A DNA stretch of 39,439 nt from Gammaproteobacteria bacterium. GTDB lineage: Bacteria > Pseudomonadota > Gammaproteobacteria > Steroidobacterales > GCA-2729495. This document shows positions 8,029-16,249 of this stretch, in pieces. Position 1 is the first letter of the stretch; each line of letters opens with the position of its first letter. The notes beneath the pieces were generated by a model, which was given only the letters and a program-made list of their open reading frames with translations, had not been told where the DNA came from and ran no database searches. The DNA lies in contig JASJBD010000059.1 of NCBI GenBank assembly GCA_030066665.1, positions 1-39,439 on the forward strand. Direction: 5' to 3'. The position numbers and the translations under genes were made by a program.

Positions 8029-9249
8029 TCAGGCACTGACAACTTTGCTGCGATCGACGCGGAACCGCCCGGTCTGCAGCGTTGCATTGGATTCTTTCAC
8101 AACGACACGATTGCGACCGGCTTCCTTGGCCTCGTACAAAGCCTCGTCGGCCATCTGGAAGGCGCCCGCCATGCTGCGCTCGGCACCCGGTAAGACCTGA
8201 GCCACGCCGACGCTGACCGTCAGGTAAGGCCCGGTATCGGAGTCCTTGTGCTGGATTTTAAGCGCCAGCACGTCTTCGCGGATCTGGTCAGGTAGCTCGC
8301 GACCGTACTCACTCGCTGGCCCGTACAGCAGGAGCGCAAACTCCTCGCCGCCGTAGCGGGCGGCCATATCCAGTGGCCGTTGCGCGCCGAAACCAATCAC
8401 ATCGGCGACCTGCTTCAACGCGTCGTCACCTGCCTGGTGACCGTACATATCGTTATAGGCCTTGAAATGATCGATATCGATCAGCAACAGGGTCAGCGGT
8501 GTATGTTCGCGACGCGACTGCCGCCACAACCGCTCCAGCTGCTGGTCGAAACTGCGCCGGTTGTACAAACCGGTGAGACCATCCTGTTCCGCGAGCTGGG
8601 ACAATACCTTCGATTCCAGGAACGAGCGGCGCAGCGCATGCTCGAGCTGGTAACAGCAGATCGCACCGATCAGGTTCACCACCCCGAGCATCAATATCTC
8701 GAAATAGGCCTCGGCGATCGGAAGATTCCATTGGACCACGCCCCAGCCATATGTCACGGAGATCGTGAGACTGGTCGCGGCAGCATAGCGGAATGGCAGA
8801 CCGAGGATCAGCCAGACCACGAACACCCAGGAAATAGTCGCCGCAAAGTAGTACGGCATGCCGGCCAGCGTCGCCCGCGTCACGACGGAGTTGATCACCA
8901 GGCCAATCAGCAGCGCACTGGCGGCGAGCAGCACCTGGTAAAGCCGCTGGCGATCCGGCATTGCGGAGGCATACAACGTCGCGCCCATGACCGGCAGCAT
9001 GACGAAGGCCTCGAACGCCAGCATGAAATACGACGCGCTCGGATTCGTGATCGCGATGCCGATCATGACCAGGATGGTAGCGATCGCACCCCCGATCACC
9101 AGCCGGGCCCGGCCGGCGTTCGCTTCGATGTGAGCCTGGCGGAATTCCTCTTCGACGAACTCGGCAAAACGCAGCCAGCGAAAACCCCGCTGACGCTCGT
9201 CGGCGTAAGGCGATTTGAGGTTGTGAGTTATACCAAGCGACACCAGCAA
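8029..9249 (-). CDS. Membrane-bound diguanylate cyclase (GGDEF) with RxxD inhibitory site
   Basis: This enzyme makes cyclic di-GMP from two GTP. The N-terminal half contains six or so hydrophobic segments (about residues 48-68, 73-93, 105-124, 132-150, 155-172, 185-203), forming a membrane sensor module of the MASE kind that I cannot name more closely. The cytoplasmic GGDEF domain begins at QDGLTGLYNRR (about 222). Its active site is GGEEF (300-304), which is compatible with activity. An RxxD motif (RPLD, 291-294) sits exactly five residues before it, the usual position of the product-inhibition I-site. The start is uncertain: a TTG at 9249 has GAGAGGA six bases upstream, and a GTG at 9243 is also possible. 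It lies downstream of ogt on the same strand, 148 bases away. That gap holds nothing clear. Confidence 0.9.
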   Translation of the reverse strand: MLVSLGITHNLKSPYADERQRGFRWLRFAEFVEEEFRQAHIEANAGRARLVIGGAIATILVMIGIAITNPSASYFMLAFEAFVMLPVMGATLYASAMPDRQRLYQVLLAASALLIGLVINSVVTRATLAGMPYYFAATISWVFVVWLILGLPFRYAAATSLTISVTYGWGVVQWNLPIAEAYFEILMLGVVNLIGAICCYQLEHALRRSFLESKVLSQLAEQDGLTGLYNRRSFDQQLERLWRQSRREHTPLTLLLIDIDHFKAYNDMYGHQAGDDALKQVADVIGFGAQRPLDMAARYGGEEFALLLYGPASEYGRELPDQIREDVLALKIQHKDSDTGPYLTVSVGVAQVLPGAERSMAGAFQMADEALYEAKEAGRNRVVVKESNATLQTGRFRVDRSKVVSA

Positions 9250-9397
9250 ACCCCGTCCTCTCCGTCCTCCGGGCAGAGATTCTGTTAACTCTATGGAGCG
9301 TGCCGGAATGCGGCAATCGAGCCGGTCACAAATCTCGAAGCCGGCCTGGAGTCGGCTACATCTGGGTCAGATCGACCACTTTCGGTCTAGGAGGCGT

Positions 9398-9889
9398 CTA
9401 GTTCGCTTCCCAGCTCAGCAGGGCAGCCTTGCGATTGGTGCCCCACCGGTAGCCCCCACTGGCACCATCGGCCCGGATCACGCGATGGCACGGAACCAGC
9501 ACGCCGATCGTGTTGCTGCCGACCGCGGCCCCGACGGCGCGCGCCGCACTGGGCTGGCCGATCTGTGCGGCGATCTCGCCGTAGGAGGAAGTCCGGCCCC
9601 ACGGAATGCGACGCAGGGCGCGCCATACCCGGGTCTGGAACTCCGTGCCGCGCAGGTCTAGCGTCGGCTCGGCCGCCCGTTCGTCGAATATGCCATCCAC
9701 GGTTGCCTGCAGGTCGGCCGGTTTCGGCTCCGCGTCGGACCAGCGTGCGAGAAGCGACGCGAGCGCGCCATCGGGATCGCCGTCGACGAATTCCAGGTGA
9801 CAGATGCCGCGCGACGTCCTGGCGATGAGACATTCACCGAACGGTGTGTCACAGAAATCGTACTCCAGTTGTTCACGGGCCCCGCTCAT
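9398..9889 (-). CDS. ogt: Methylated-DNA--protein-cysteine S-methyltransferase
   Basis: This suicide DNA-repair protein transfers alkyl groups from O6-alkylguanine to its own cysteine. The product has 163 residues, close to E. coli Ogt (171). Its C-terminal domain carries the helix-turn-helix segment WGRTSSYGEIAAQIGQPSAARAVG and the active-site PCHRV with acceptor Cys134, followed by the conserved GGYRWG loop. The N-terminal domain (1-80) is of the Ogt/MGMT type, without the Ada zinc-binding region. The ATG at 9889 is firmly chosen: AGGAG lies six bases upstream. The longer frame reading to 10159 overlaps the divergent membrane protein and is not real sequence for this gene. Confidence 0.94.
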   Translation of the reverse strand: MSGAREQLEYDFCDTPFGECLIARTSRGICHLEFVDGDPDGALASLLARWSDAEPKPADLQATVDGIFDERAAEPTLDLRGTEFQTRVWRALRRIPWGRTSSYGEIAAQIGQPSAARAVGAAVGSNTIGVLVPCHRVIRADGASGGYRWGTNRKAALLSWEAN

Positions 9890-10016
9890 GGTTCGCTCCT
9901 CTTTTCCGACATGTTGCTTGCGACGCAGATCATCCGCCCTCTTTGCGACGGCTGCAAGCCCGGCTGCGGGCGCCCGAATGCTGGGGTATGCTGCCGCGCG
10001 TGTGCCCGACCCGACC

Positions 10017-10637
10017 ATGATCGCAAGTAACCAAAACACCGCTGAAGTCCACACGAGTCCTGTGATTCTGACCATCGTCGCCGGACTGGCGTCGGTACTG
10101 ACCGTCGGCGCGCTGGCGTTCCTGCTCGTGCGGTACGAGCCGCCAACACAGACTGTCACCGGCGACAGCCTGGAACCGCCGGTGCTTGGCAGCTGTGATG
10201 GTGAACGGCCGGGCCACCTGCGCGGGCGGATTTACGGCGACATGATTCTCGATATCGACTGGACGGGAAACGAGCTGAAATGCGACGGCATGCTGCGACC
10301 CGGCGCCGCCGGTACCCGGCTGCTGTTTTCGCCGGCGGCTGGCGGCCTGCTGATCGTCATCGGCATCGATGCACCGCCCGATTCGCTGTCGCGCCGTGAA
10401 ATCCCGATCACGCTAACCATTGCCGATGAAACCAGTGGCCGTTTCTTCAGTTCGGCCGGCACGGATCGCTGCTGGGCCAGCTTCGACGAGGTGCTCGACT
10501 CACAACCGGAGCCCGGTACGCTGGCGCTCTCGGGGCTCGCGTACTGCTCGGGTTCGTTGCCCGCCGTCAACAGTTCCGGTTCCGTGACGCCGGGCGAATT
10601 GAGCTTTGCAGGTCGCCTGACTCTATCCGCGGAATAA
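10017..10637 (+). CDS. Unknown single-span membrane-anchored protein
   Basis: I do not recognise this gene. From the ATG at 10017 it encodes 206 residues. One N-terminal transmembrane helix (about 19-42, VILTIVAGLASVLTVGALAF) is followed by a globular, beta-rich extracytoplasmic domain containing four or five cysteines (CDGERPG, LKCDGML, DRCWASF, AYCSGSL) that may pair as disulfides in the periplasm. A second start at 9978 is possible, and a TATGCT element near 9987 could be a -10. No Shine-Dalgarno sequence is obvious. Its TAA overlaps the ATG of the following DUF192 gene by one base (TAATG), so the two are translationally coupled and probably act in the same place. Confidence 0.65.
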   Translation: MIASNQNTAEVHTSPVILTIVAGLASVLTVGALAFLLVRYEPPTQTVTGDSLEPPVLGSCDGERPGHLRGRIYGDMILDIDWTGNELKCDGMLRPGAAGTRLLFSPAAGGLLIVIGIDAPPDSLSRREIPITLTIADETSGRFFSSAGTDRCWASFDEVLDSQPEPGTLALSGLAYCSGSLPAVNSSGSVTPGELSFAGRLTLSAE

Positions 10638-11107
10638 TGAATCTCGCGCTGCGAACATCGCTGCTGGCCGTCATGTTGCTGGCGACGTCAATTGCCGCTG
10701 CGGCGCGACCGGAGCGCCTTCTGGCAGATTTCCAGACCGGCACGGTGATTCTCGCGTCGTCGCGGCATCACTGCCTGCGCATCAACGCATGGTTCGCGGA
10801 TTCGCGTAAACAGCAGGCGCAGGGTCTGATGTTCATTGAAAAGCTCGAAGCGTTCGAGGGCATGCTGTTCCGTTATCGGCAGCGTGCGACCATCAACATG
10901 TGGATGAAGAACACGTACATACCACTGGACATGCTGTTCATCCGTGCCAACGGCGAGGTTGCGCGGGTGGAGGCAAATACTGAGCCGTTGTCTGAGCGCC
11001 GTATCAGCAGTGGTGAGCCAGTCACCCGGGTGCTGGAACTGCCCGCGGGCTTCGCTGCGAGTTGGGGTCTTGATACAAGGAGCCGGCTGTTGCTGGCGGA
11101 ACGCTGA
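10637..11107 (+). CDS. Exported DUF192-family protein
   Basis: This is a 156-residue secreted protein of the DUF192 family, whose biochemical role is not established. A signal peptide (MNLALRTSLLAVMLLATSI, cut near AAA) precedes the family core. The core carries typical motifs: RINAWFADSRKQQAQGLMF, GMLFRYRQRATINMWMKNTYIPLDMLFI and VLELPAGFA. The central phrase around WMKNTYIPLDMLF is the family hallmark. The start overlaps the previous stop by one base. The gene ends TGA directly against the convergent TCA (the stop of the next gene on the other strand), leaving no spacer. Nothing in the sequence shows a ligand or catalytic residues. Confidence 0.88.
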   Translation: MNLALRTSLLAVMLLATSIAAAARPERLLADFQTGTVILASSRHHCLRINAWFADSRKQQAQGLMFIEKLEAFEGMLFRYRQRATINMWMKNTYIPLDMLFIRANGEVARVEANTEPLSERRISSGEPVTRVLELPAGFAASWGLDTRSRLLLAER

Positions 11108-11581
11108 TCACGTTTTTCGCGGTGATATCCACATGGTAATCAACGCGCGGAACACGACCTGATCGTTCGTATCGGTGACGTCGACCGAAACCGGCAGTTC
11201 CATCGCGGCATCGAACTCCGGCATGGGATCGATCACTGCGACGGCCTTGAGATCGGTCGCGGCCTTGCCCAGGTACTCGACCGACATGCGTTTCGGAATC
11301 CAGCGGTGAGTCACCGGGGTCGTGATCTCGGTCATCGTGCCAGCTGCAAGCTCGGCCATGTTGCAAACCGCGATCGCGTGCACGGTGCCAATGTGATTCT
11401 GCACCGCCCGCCGCTTCCGGATGCGCACCTCGCAATAGCCAGGGCGCAGCTCAATGAACCGCGGCCGGATCGTGCCGAAATACGGCGCTTTCCAGCAGAT
11501 TACCCGCCCGAAGAGCCACTTGCCGGCGGGCTTGCCGGACAGGTTTTGCCAGATTGATAACGAACGATTAGCCTGACTCAT
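11108..11581 (-). CDS. DUF4442-like hotdog-fold protein (possible thioesterase)
   Basis: This protein of about 157 residues resembles the DUF4442 branch of the hotdog-fold superfamily, in which many members are acyl-CoA thioesterases. Supporting features are the segment LFGRVICWKAPYFGTIRPRF, then a central helix NHIGTVHAIAVCNMAELAAG (the hotdog helix wrapped by strands) and the pairing strands that follow. The ATG at 11581 is chosen because GAGG lies six bases upstream; the open frame further upstream overlaps the divergent SRPBCC gene. No signal peptide is present, so it is cytoplasmic. The catalytic residues of thioesterases are variable and cannot be assigned here. It is divergently transcribed from the SRPBCC-SDR pair, with only 24 bases between the starts. 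Confidence 0.75.
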   Translation of the reverse strand: MSQANRSLSIWQNLSGKPAGKWLFGRVICWKAPYFGTIRPRFIELRPGYCEVRIRKRRAVQNHIGTVHAIAVCNMAELAAGTMTEITTPVTHRWIPKRMSVEYLGKAATDLKAVAVIDPMPEFDAAMELPVSVDVTDTNDQVVFRALITMWISPRKT

Positions 11582-11605
11582 GGTCGCCTCACTTCCGGCC
11601 GAACA

Positions 11606-12133
11606 ATGACAACGCAGCAGCTTCCGGACAGATTCAGATGGCCAGTCGCCGTCGCGCACGAATTCTCGGTGCCCGCGGCGCGCGTCTGGGACGTCATCTC
11701 GATGCCGGGAAACCTCGAGCCCTGTCACCCATTTTGCGTCAAAAACCCGGTCGAGGTCTGGCCCGGCCCGGATTCCCGCGACGAGATCTTCTATCTCAGT
11801 GGCTGGGTATTTCAGCGCCGCTTCTTCAATTGGATCGACGGCGTTGGCTATGACCTGGAGATCGGTCGGCGCGGCGGTCGACAGTCCTGCGTGTCATGGC
11901 GAATTCGGCCGGTAGACGAACAGACATCAGCGCTGAAAATTACAGCCTTCCCGTTCGTTCTGCAGGGCGTGCCGGTGGCCATCCGCTGGCTGCCGCACCT
12001 GCTGCGGATTCGGCCGGTGCTGCGAAGTTATCTCGATGCCGTGCTACGCGGCTTTGACTGGTACATCACGCGAAACGAACCGGTGCCGAGGGATCAGTTC
12101 GGCAAGCATCCGTGGTTCTCCGCCAGCAACTAG
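11606..12133 (+). CDS. SRPBCC (START/Bet v1-like) family protein
   Basis: This 175-residue protein has the layout of the SRPBCC superfamily, which forms a deep hydrophobic cavity for lipids, polyketides or other apolar ligands. The N-terminal strand and helix VAVAHEFSVPAARVWDVISMPGNLEPCHPF is the usual opening (VPAxxVWdvis). A long C-terminal helix region (LLRIRPVLRSYLDAVLRGFDWYIT) closes the cavity. No signal peptide is visible. The stop is followed after three bases by the SDR gene, so the two should be co-transcribed and may handle one substrate. The ligand is unknown. The ribosome site before the ATG at 11606 is weak. Confidence 0.72.
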   Translation: MTTQQLPDRFRWPVAVAHEFSVPAARVWDVISMPGNLEPCHPFCVKNPVEVWPGPDSRDEIFYLSGWVFQRRFFNWIDGVGYDLEIGRRGGRQSCVSWRIRPVDEQTSALKITAFPFVLQGVPVAIRWLPHLLRIRPVLRSYLDAVLRGFDWYITRNEPVPRDQFGKHPWFSASN

Positions 12134-12136
12134 CTA

Positions 12137-12970
12137 ATGATCGCCGAAAAAACCGTTGTCATTACCGGCAGTACGCGGGGGCTCGGCCGCGCAACCGCGG
12201 AACATTGTTTGCGGATTGGCGCAAATGTCGTGATTTCATCCGAGCGCGAGACTGACGTTCATCACGCGCTGCAGGAACTCGGCGACCACCCGAATGTTGC
12301 CGGCTGCGTTTGCGATGTATCACGGCTGGGCAACATGCAGGATTTGGTGCAATTCGCGCTGCGTCGATTCGGGCAAATCGACGTGTGGATCAACAACGCC
12401 GGCACGAGTTCGCCGATCGGCGCGGTCGTCGACGTGCCCCTGCGATCGGGGACGCGGGTAATCACGACCAACATCCTCGGCGTCTATCACGGCTCGGTGC
12501 TCGCGATACGGCAGTTCCAAAAGCAGGGTAGTGGCCGGCTGATCAACATTGTCGGTCGCGGCGAAAAACGCCCGGTACCCACGGCGAATCTCTATGCGTC
12601 CAGCAAGGCCTGGATCCGAAATTTCACCATCGCGATGAGCAAGGAAAACCAGCATCCGGGCGTTAGTTTCTGCGCCTACAATCCGGGATTTATCGTCACG
12701 CAAATGTCGACAAATCTGCGAGCGATCCGGGGCCATGAAGATCTTGCCGGCCGGATTCGGCAGGTCGTTCCGGTGCTCGGTGGCCATGTCGAAGTTGCAG
12801 CGCGGGAACTGACCGCGCTGGCATTGGCCGAGGGACCCATTCCGGTCACGCGCAGCCGGCAGCGCCTCGGGGTGCTGCTCCCGCTAATCTTCAAACGATT
12901 GATTTTAAAAGAGAAACCGCCAATAGATCCCGAGCGTATCGAAGTCGGCTCAATCGACCCGGAGACCTGA
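12137..12970 (+). CDS. Short-chain dehydrogenase/reductase lacking the catalytic serine
   Basis: This is a classical-type SDR of 277 residues. The NAD(P)-binding motif TGSTRGLG lies at 10-17, NNAG at 86-89 and the catalytic YASSK at 153-157. The serine normally 13-14 residues before the Tyr (as in NISS) is missing. Here the stretch reads NIVGRGEK, giving Val139/Gly140 at that place. The NMDGAG-like pattern together with NAGT, the TN-LG phrase and YNPGFIVTQM recalls the plant chlorophyll b reductase NYC1/NOL branch, which also lacks that Ser. This resemblance is by eye and does not prove the function. A hydrophobic, basic C-terminal extension (about 235-260, LGVLLPLIFKRLILKEK) may touch the membrane. 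Its end overlaps the convergent lipoprotein gene by 21 bases. Confidence 0.85.
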   Translation: MIAEKTVVITGSTRGLGRATAEHCLRIGANVVISSERETDVHHALQELGDHPNVAGCVCDVSRLGNMQDLVQFALRRFGQIDVWINNAGTSSPIGAVVDVPLRSGTRVITTNILGVYHGSVLAIRQFQKQGSGRLINIVGRGEKRPVPTANLYASSKAWIRNFTIAMSKENQHPGVSFCAYNPGFIVTQMSTNLRAIRGHEDLAGRIRQVVPVLGGHVEVAARELTALALAEGPIPVTRSRQRLGVLLPLIFKRLILKEKPPIDPERIEVGSIDPET

Positions 12971-13345
12971 ACCGGATCTAACCGCTGGCCGGTGGCCAAC
13001 CTTGCAGCGCACTTCGTAGCGGATGTCGTAGCGGCCCGGGTTGCTCTCTTCGAACCTGAACGCGCGACGGTTCACGACCTCGTGGCCGGACGGACACATC
13101 TTGCGGGCTTCCATCCAGCTTGCCAGCCATTCCATGCGGCGGGCCTCGGCGGCCGGGTCGTTATCGGGATACCCCGGCGAAAATACTGCATCGAAATAGA
13201 AGATGTCCTTGGCGTCAGGCGGGATCACGATCTGGCTGGCGCGGTGCCGCTCAAAATCTTTCGACTCATGAATGTTGGCGCAACCCACGGCGCCAATGAG
13301 CCCCGCACACAGGAACACAAGGCTGACAGGCACCGACTTCACCAC
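12950..13345 (-). CDS. Small lipoprotein of unknown function
   Basis: A 131-residue predicted lipoprotein: the N-terminus MVKSVPVSLVFLCAGLIGAV ends in a lipobox-like GAVGC. The mature part has a conserved-looking WLASWMEARKMCPSGHEVVNRR segment and an RYDIRYEVRCKV strand, with two cysteines that could form a disulfide. I do not recognise the family, though small Gammaproteobacterial lipoproteins of this shape are common. Two adjacent GTG codons (13345 and 13342) are candidate starts, and GGGAG upstream fits the second better. It follows potI by 59 bases on the same strand, so it could be transcribed with the polyamine operon, although nothing links it functionally. Its 3' end overlaps the SDR gene tail. 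Confidence 0.65.
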   Translation of the reverse strand: MVKSVPVSLVFLCAGLIGAVGCANIHESKDFERHRASQIVIPPDAKDIFYFDAVFSPGYPDNDPAAEARRMEWLASWMEARKMCPSGHEVVNRRAFRFEESNPGRYDIRYEVRCKVGHRPAVRSGSGLRVD

Positions 13346-13404
13346 TGTCTCCCACGCAACAACAACGACCGCATTCTTTCACCTCGGTCGGCAGATGGCC
13401 AGTG

Positions 13405-14223
13405 CTAGCGAGATGCGCGACGGCCAACCCGACTGGCAACCCACCAGGCGAAGAACGTGCCCGCCGCGACCAGCACGATCAGAATCGATGCCAGCGCGTT
13501 GATCTTGGGGCTCACCCCCAGGCGCACGCTCGAGAACACTACGATTGGAAGCGTGGACGCGCCGGGCCCCGTGACAAAGCTCGCGATCACCAGGTCGTCG
13601 AGCGACAGCGTAAAGGACAGCAGCCAGCCGGCCAGCAGCGCCGGCGAAATGATCGGCAGCGTTACGAACAGGAACGCGCGCCATGGCGTGGCGCCGAGAT
13701 CCAGGGCCGCCTCCTCGATGGATTCGTCGAGCTCGGCCAGGCGTGCGGCGACCACGACCGTGACATAGGCAGTGCAAAACGTGACATGGGCGATCCAGAT
13801 TGTCAGCGCGCCGCGCTGCCCGGGCCAACCGATGAGCTGGCTGAGCGCGACGAACAGTAACAGCAGGGACAATCCGGTAATCACCTCCGGCATGACGAGC
13901 GGCGCCGTCACCATTGCACCGAACAGGCTGCGACCGCGGAACAACCCGAGTCGCGACAATGCAAGGCCCGCGAGCGTGCCGAGGAGCATGGCACCCGACG
14001 CGGCCAGGGCGGCGACGCGCAGACTCAGCAGCACGCCATCGATGATCTGGCGATCGCGGAACAGTTCGCCGTACCACTTGACCGAAAAGCCGGCCCATAC
14101 CGTGACCAGTCGGGATTCGTTGAACGAATACAGGATCAATATGCCCATTGGCACATAGAGGAACGCAAAACCACACCACAGCCAGAAGCGGGTCAGACGG
14201 CTCGGTCCGTTTGCCGTGGTCAT
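13405..14223 (-). CDS. potI: Putrescine ABC transporter permease PotI
   Basis: This is the second inner-membrane subunit of a PotFGHI-type putrescine importer. The 272 residues form about six transmembrane segments. The cytoplasmic EAA loop (EEAALDLGATPWRAFLFVTLP, about residues 165-185) couples the permease to the ATPase. The N-terminal FLYVPMGILILYSFNES and the TLSLDDLVIASFVTGPG stretch after the EAA loop are typical of PotI/PotC proteins. The ATG overlaps the potH stop (ATGA), which indicates translational coupling. It is the last gene of the puuD-puuA-potFGHI array. The neighbouring puuA gene supports putrescine as the substrate. Confidence 0.93.
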   Translation of the reverse strand: MTTANGPSRLTRFWLWCGFAFLYVPMGILILYSFNESRLVTVWAGFSVKWYGELFRDRQIIDGVLLSLRVAALAASGAMLLGTLAGLALSRLGLFRGRSLFGAMVTAPLVMPEVITGLSLLLLFVALSQLIGWPGQRGALTIWIAHVTFCTAYVTVVVAARLAELDESIEEAALDLGATPWRAFLFVTLPIISPALLAGWLLSFTLSLDDLVIASFVTGPGASTLPIVVFSSVRLGVSPKINALASILIVLVAAGTFFAWWVASRVGRRASR

Positions 14224-15158
14224 GCGCGCGCCTCCGGCGCTTGCTGTTTCACGTCCACGGCAGCGGCGGCGGTGCCGGGCGCATGCTGACGGTAGTAGAT
14301 GGCGATCGGCACCAGCAGAATCAGCAACAACAGGATTGCTACCGCCGACGCGACGGGCCAGTCGCGATTATTAAAGAACTCCTGCCACAGCACCTTGCCG
14401 ATCATCAGCGTGTCGGCGCCACCCAGTAATTCGGGGATAATGAATTCACCCGTGGCGGGGATAAAGACGAGCATGCAGCCAGCGATGATTCCACCGCTAC
14501 TCAACGGCAGCACAATTTGCAACATGCAGCGCCACGGCGGCGCGCCCAAATCGCGGGCCGCTTCTACCAGACTGTAGTCGAGTCGCACCAGGTTTGTGTA
14601 GATCGGCAGCACCATGAACGGCAGGTAGGTGTAGACGATGCCGATGTATACAGCGAGGTCTGTCCGCAACATCTGCACCGGCGAATCCACAAGGCCGAGC
14701 CCGGTGAACAGCGAGTTCAGATAACCGGTATTGCTGAGTATGCCCATCCACGCGTAGACGCGAATCAGGAAAGACGTCCAGGACGGCAGCACGACCAGCA
14801 GCAACAGTACGTTGCGTGTCGACGGTGACGATCGGGCAATGGCCCACGCCATCGGATAACCGATCAGCAGGCAGACCAGCGTCGAGACCGCAGCGATCTT
14901 CAGCGAGTTCAGATAGGCCAGGACATACAACTTGTCCGTGAACAGAAACAGGTAGTTTTCAATTGTCGCGCCAAGCTGCAGGCGACCGTCGATCCAGCGC
15001 AGCAATTCGGTATAGGGCGGAACCGCGATCAGGGCTTCGGCGAAACTGATCTTGACGACGATGGCGAACGGCAGCAAAAAGAACAGCAATAGCCAGGCGT
15101 AGGGCAAACCGATGATGGCGCGCCGCGCCCAGCGACCGAATCCGGAGACGCTAGCCAT
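14220..15158 (-). CDS. potH: Putrescine ABC transporter permease PotH
   Basis: This is the first permease subunit of the polyamine importer, 312 residues with about six transmembrane helices. It has an N-terminal helix (IIGLPYAWLLLFFLLPFAIVV) and the large periplasmic loop with LRWIDGRLQLGATIENYLFL. It also has the motif LLVVLPSWTSFLIRVYAW and the EAA loop VEAARDLGAPPWRCMLQIVLPLS. All are characteristic of PotH/PotB. The VFIPATGEFIIPELLGG segment near the C-terminus is strongly conserved in PotH. Its start shares one base with the potG stop (TGATG), and its stop overlaps the potI start by four bases, so subunit stoichiometry is held by coupled translation. Confidence 0.95.
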   Translation of the reverse strand: MASVSGFGRWARRAIIGLPYAWLLLFFLLPFAIVVKISFAEALIAVPPYTELLRWIDGRLQLGATIENYLFLFTDKLYVLAYLNSLKIAAVSTLVCLLIGYPMAWAIARSSPSTRNVLLLLVVLPSWTSFLIRVYAWMGILSNTGYLNSLFTGLGLVDSPVQMLRTDLAVYIGIVYTYLPFMVLPIYTNLVRLDYSLVEAARDLGAPPWRCMLQIVLPLSSGGIIAGCMLVFIPATGEFIIPELLGGADTLMIGKVLWQEFFNNRDWPVASAVAILLLLILLVPIAIYYRQHAPGTAAAAVDVKQQAPEARA

Positions 15159-16249
15159 CAGCGCGTCAGCAACACCCCGTCGCGGGTGTCCCAGGCCACG
15201 AATACCGGGGTGCCATGCTCGCGCTGCTCACTGCTGCCGGTGGCCGCGGTCAAGGCTGTCAGTTGCCGTCCACTCGGCAAGCGCAGGTGATAGGTCACCT
15301 GGCTGCCGAGAAACCCGACATCCTCGACAATGGCCTCGGTGGCATGATGACGATCCCCGGACGGCGTATCGGCAAGCTGCAATTTTTCCGGCCGCACGGC
15401 GATGCAGGCGTCCGAGCCAGCTTCGACGGCTTGCGCGGTGAAAACTTTCACGCTGTCCTCCAAATCGGGCACGTCGAGTACCACAAAGCCCTCGGCGGCC
15501 GTGGTTACTGTACCTTCGAACAGGTTCACGTCACCCAGGAAATCCGCTGAAAACCGGCAGTTCGGATACTCGTAAACCTCGGCGGGTCTGCCAATCTGGA
15601 TAACTTTCCCAGCATCCATGAGTGCCAGCCGATCCGCCATGACCATGGCCTCCTCCTGGTCGTGCGTCACCATCACGCAGGTGACGCGGACCCGTCGAAT
15701 GATCTCCGCCAGCTCGAATTGCATTTCGGCGCGCAGGCGCCGGTCCAGGGCCGCCATGGGCTCGTCCAGCAGGAGCAGCTTCGGTTCCTTGGCGAGGCTT
15801 CTCGCGAGCGCGACGCGCTGCTGCTGCCCGCCCGACAATTGCGCCGGCCGACGATCCCGGAACGTTCCCATTTGCACCAGCTCCAGAACGCGATCGGTCC
15901 GCTCGGCGATCTCACGCGACGGCAGCCTGTCCTGCTTCAATCCGAAAGCAACGTTCTGCGCCACGGTCATGTGCGGAAACAAGGCGTAGGACTGGAACAT
16001 CATATTGACCGGTCGCTGATGTGGCGGCAGGTCGGTGATGTCCTGCCCCTCGAGGAACACGCGTCCGGCGGGCGGTGTTTCCAGTCCGGCCATCACGCGC
16101 AACAACGTCGACTTGCCGCAACCGGAGGATCCCAGTAACGCGAAAATCTCGCCGCGCCGAATATTCAGGCTCAGATCATCGACCGCCGCGACATCGCCGA
16201 AACGTTGGGTAATACCACGCAACTCCACGAAAGCGCGCGCTTCGGTCAT
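15158..16249 (-). CDS. potG: Putrescine ABC transporter ATP-binding protein PotG
   Basis: This is the ATPase of the importer, 363 residues. Walker A is GSSGCGKST (40-48), the Q-loop Gln is at about 86, the signature LSGGQQQRVALARSLA starts at 138, Walker B is LLLLDEP (158-164), and the switch His lies in VMVTHDQEEAM. The C-terminal third (about 240-363) is the TOBE/MOP-like regulatory domain found in PotA/PotG, with VRPEKLQL. The ATG at 16249 is preferred because it overlaps the potF stop as ATGA. An in-frame ATG at 16273 is possible but would extend 28 bases into potF and add eight residues unlike the family start. No separate ribosome site is visible, in line with coupling to potF. Confidence 0.95.
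   Translation of the reverse strand: MTEARAFVELRGITQRFGDVAAVDDLSLNIRRGEIFALLGSSGCGKSTLLRVMAGLETPPAGRVFLEGQDITDLPPHQRPVNMMFQSYALFPHMTVAQNVAFGLKQDRLPSREIAERTDRVLELVQMGTFRDRRPAQLSGGQQQRVALARSLAKEPKLLLLDEPMAALDRRLRAEMQFELAEIIRRVRVTCVMVTHDQEEAMVMADRLALMDAGKVIQIGRPAEVYEYPNCRFSADFLGDVNLFEGTVTTAAEGFVVLDVPDLEDSVKVFTAQAVEAGSDACIAVRPEKLQLADTPSGDRHHATEAIVEDVGFLGSQVTYHLRLPSGRQLTALTAATGSSEQREHGTPVFVAWDTRDGVLLTR

Noticed and set aside
9890-10159. N-terminal extension of ogt by 90 codons
   Set aside because: The extension does not match the family, overlaps the divergent membrane protein, and an AGGAG site marks the ATG at 9889.
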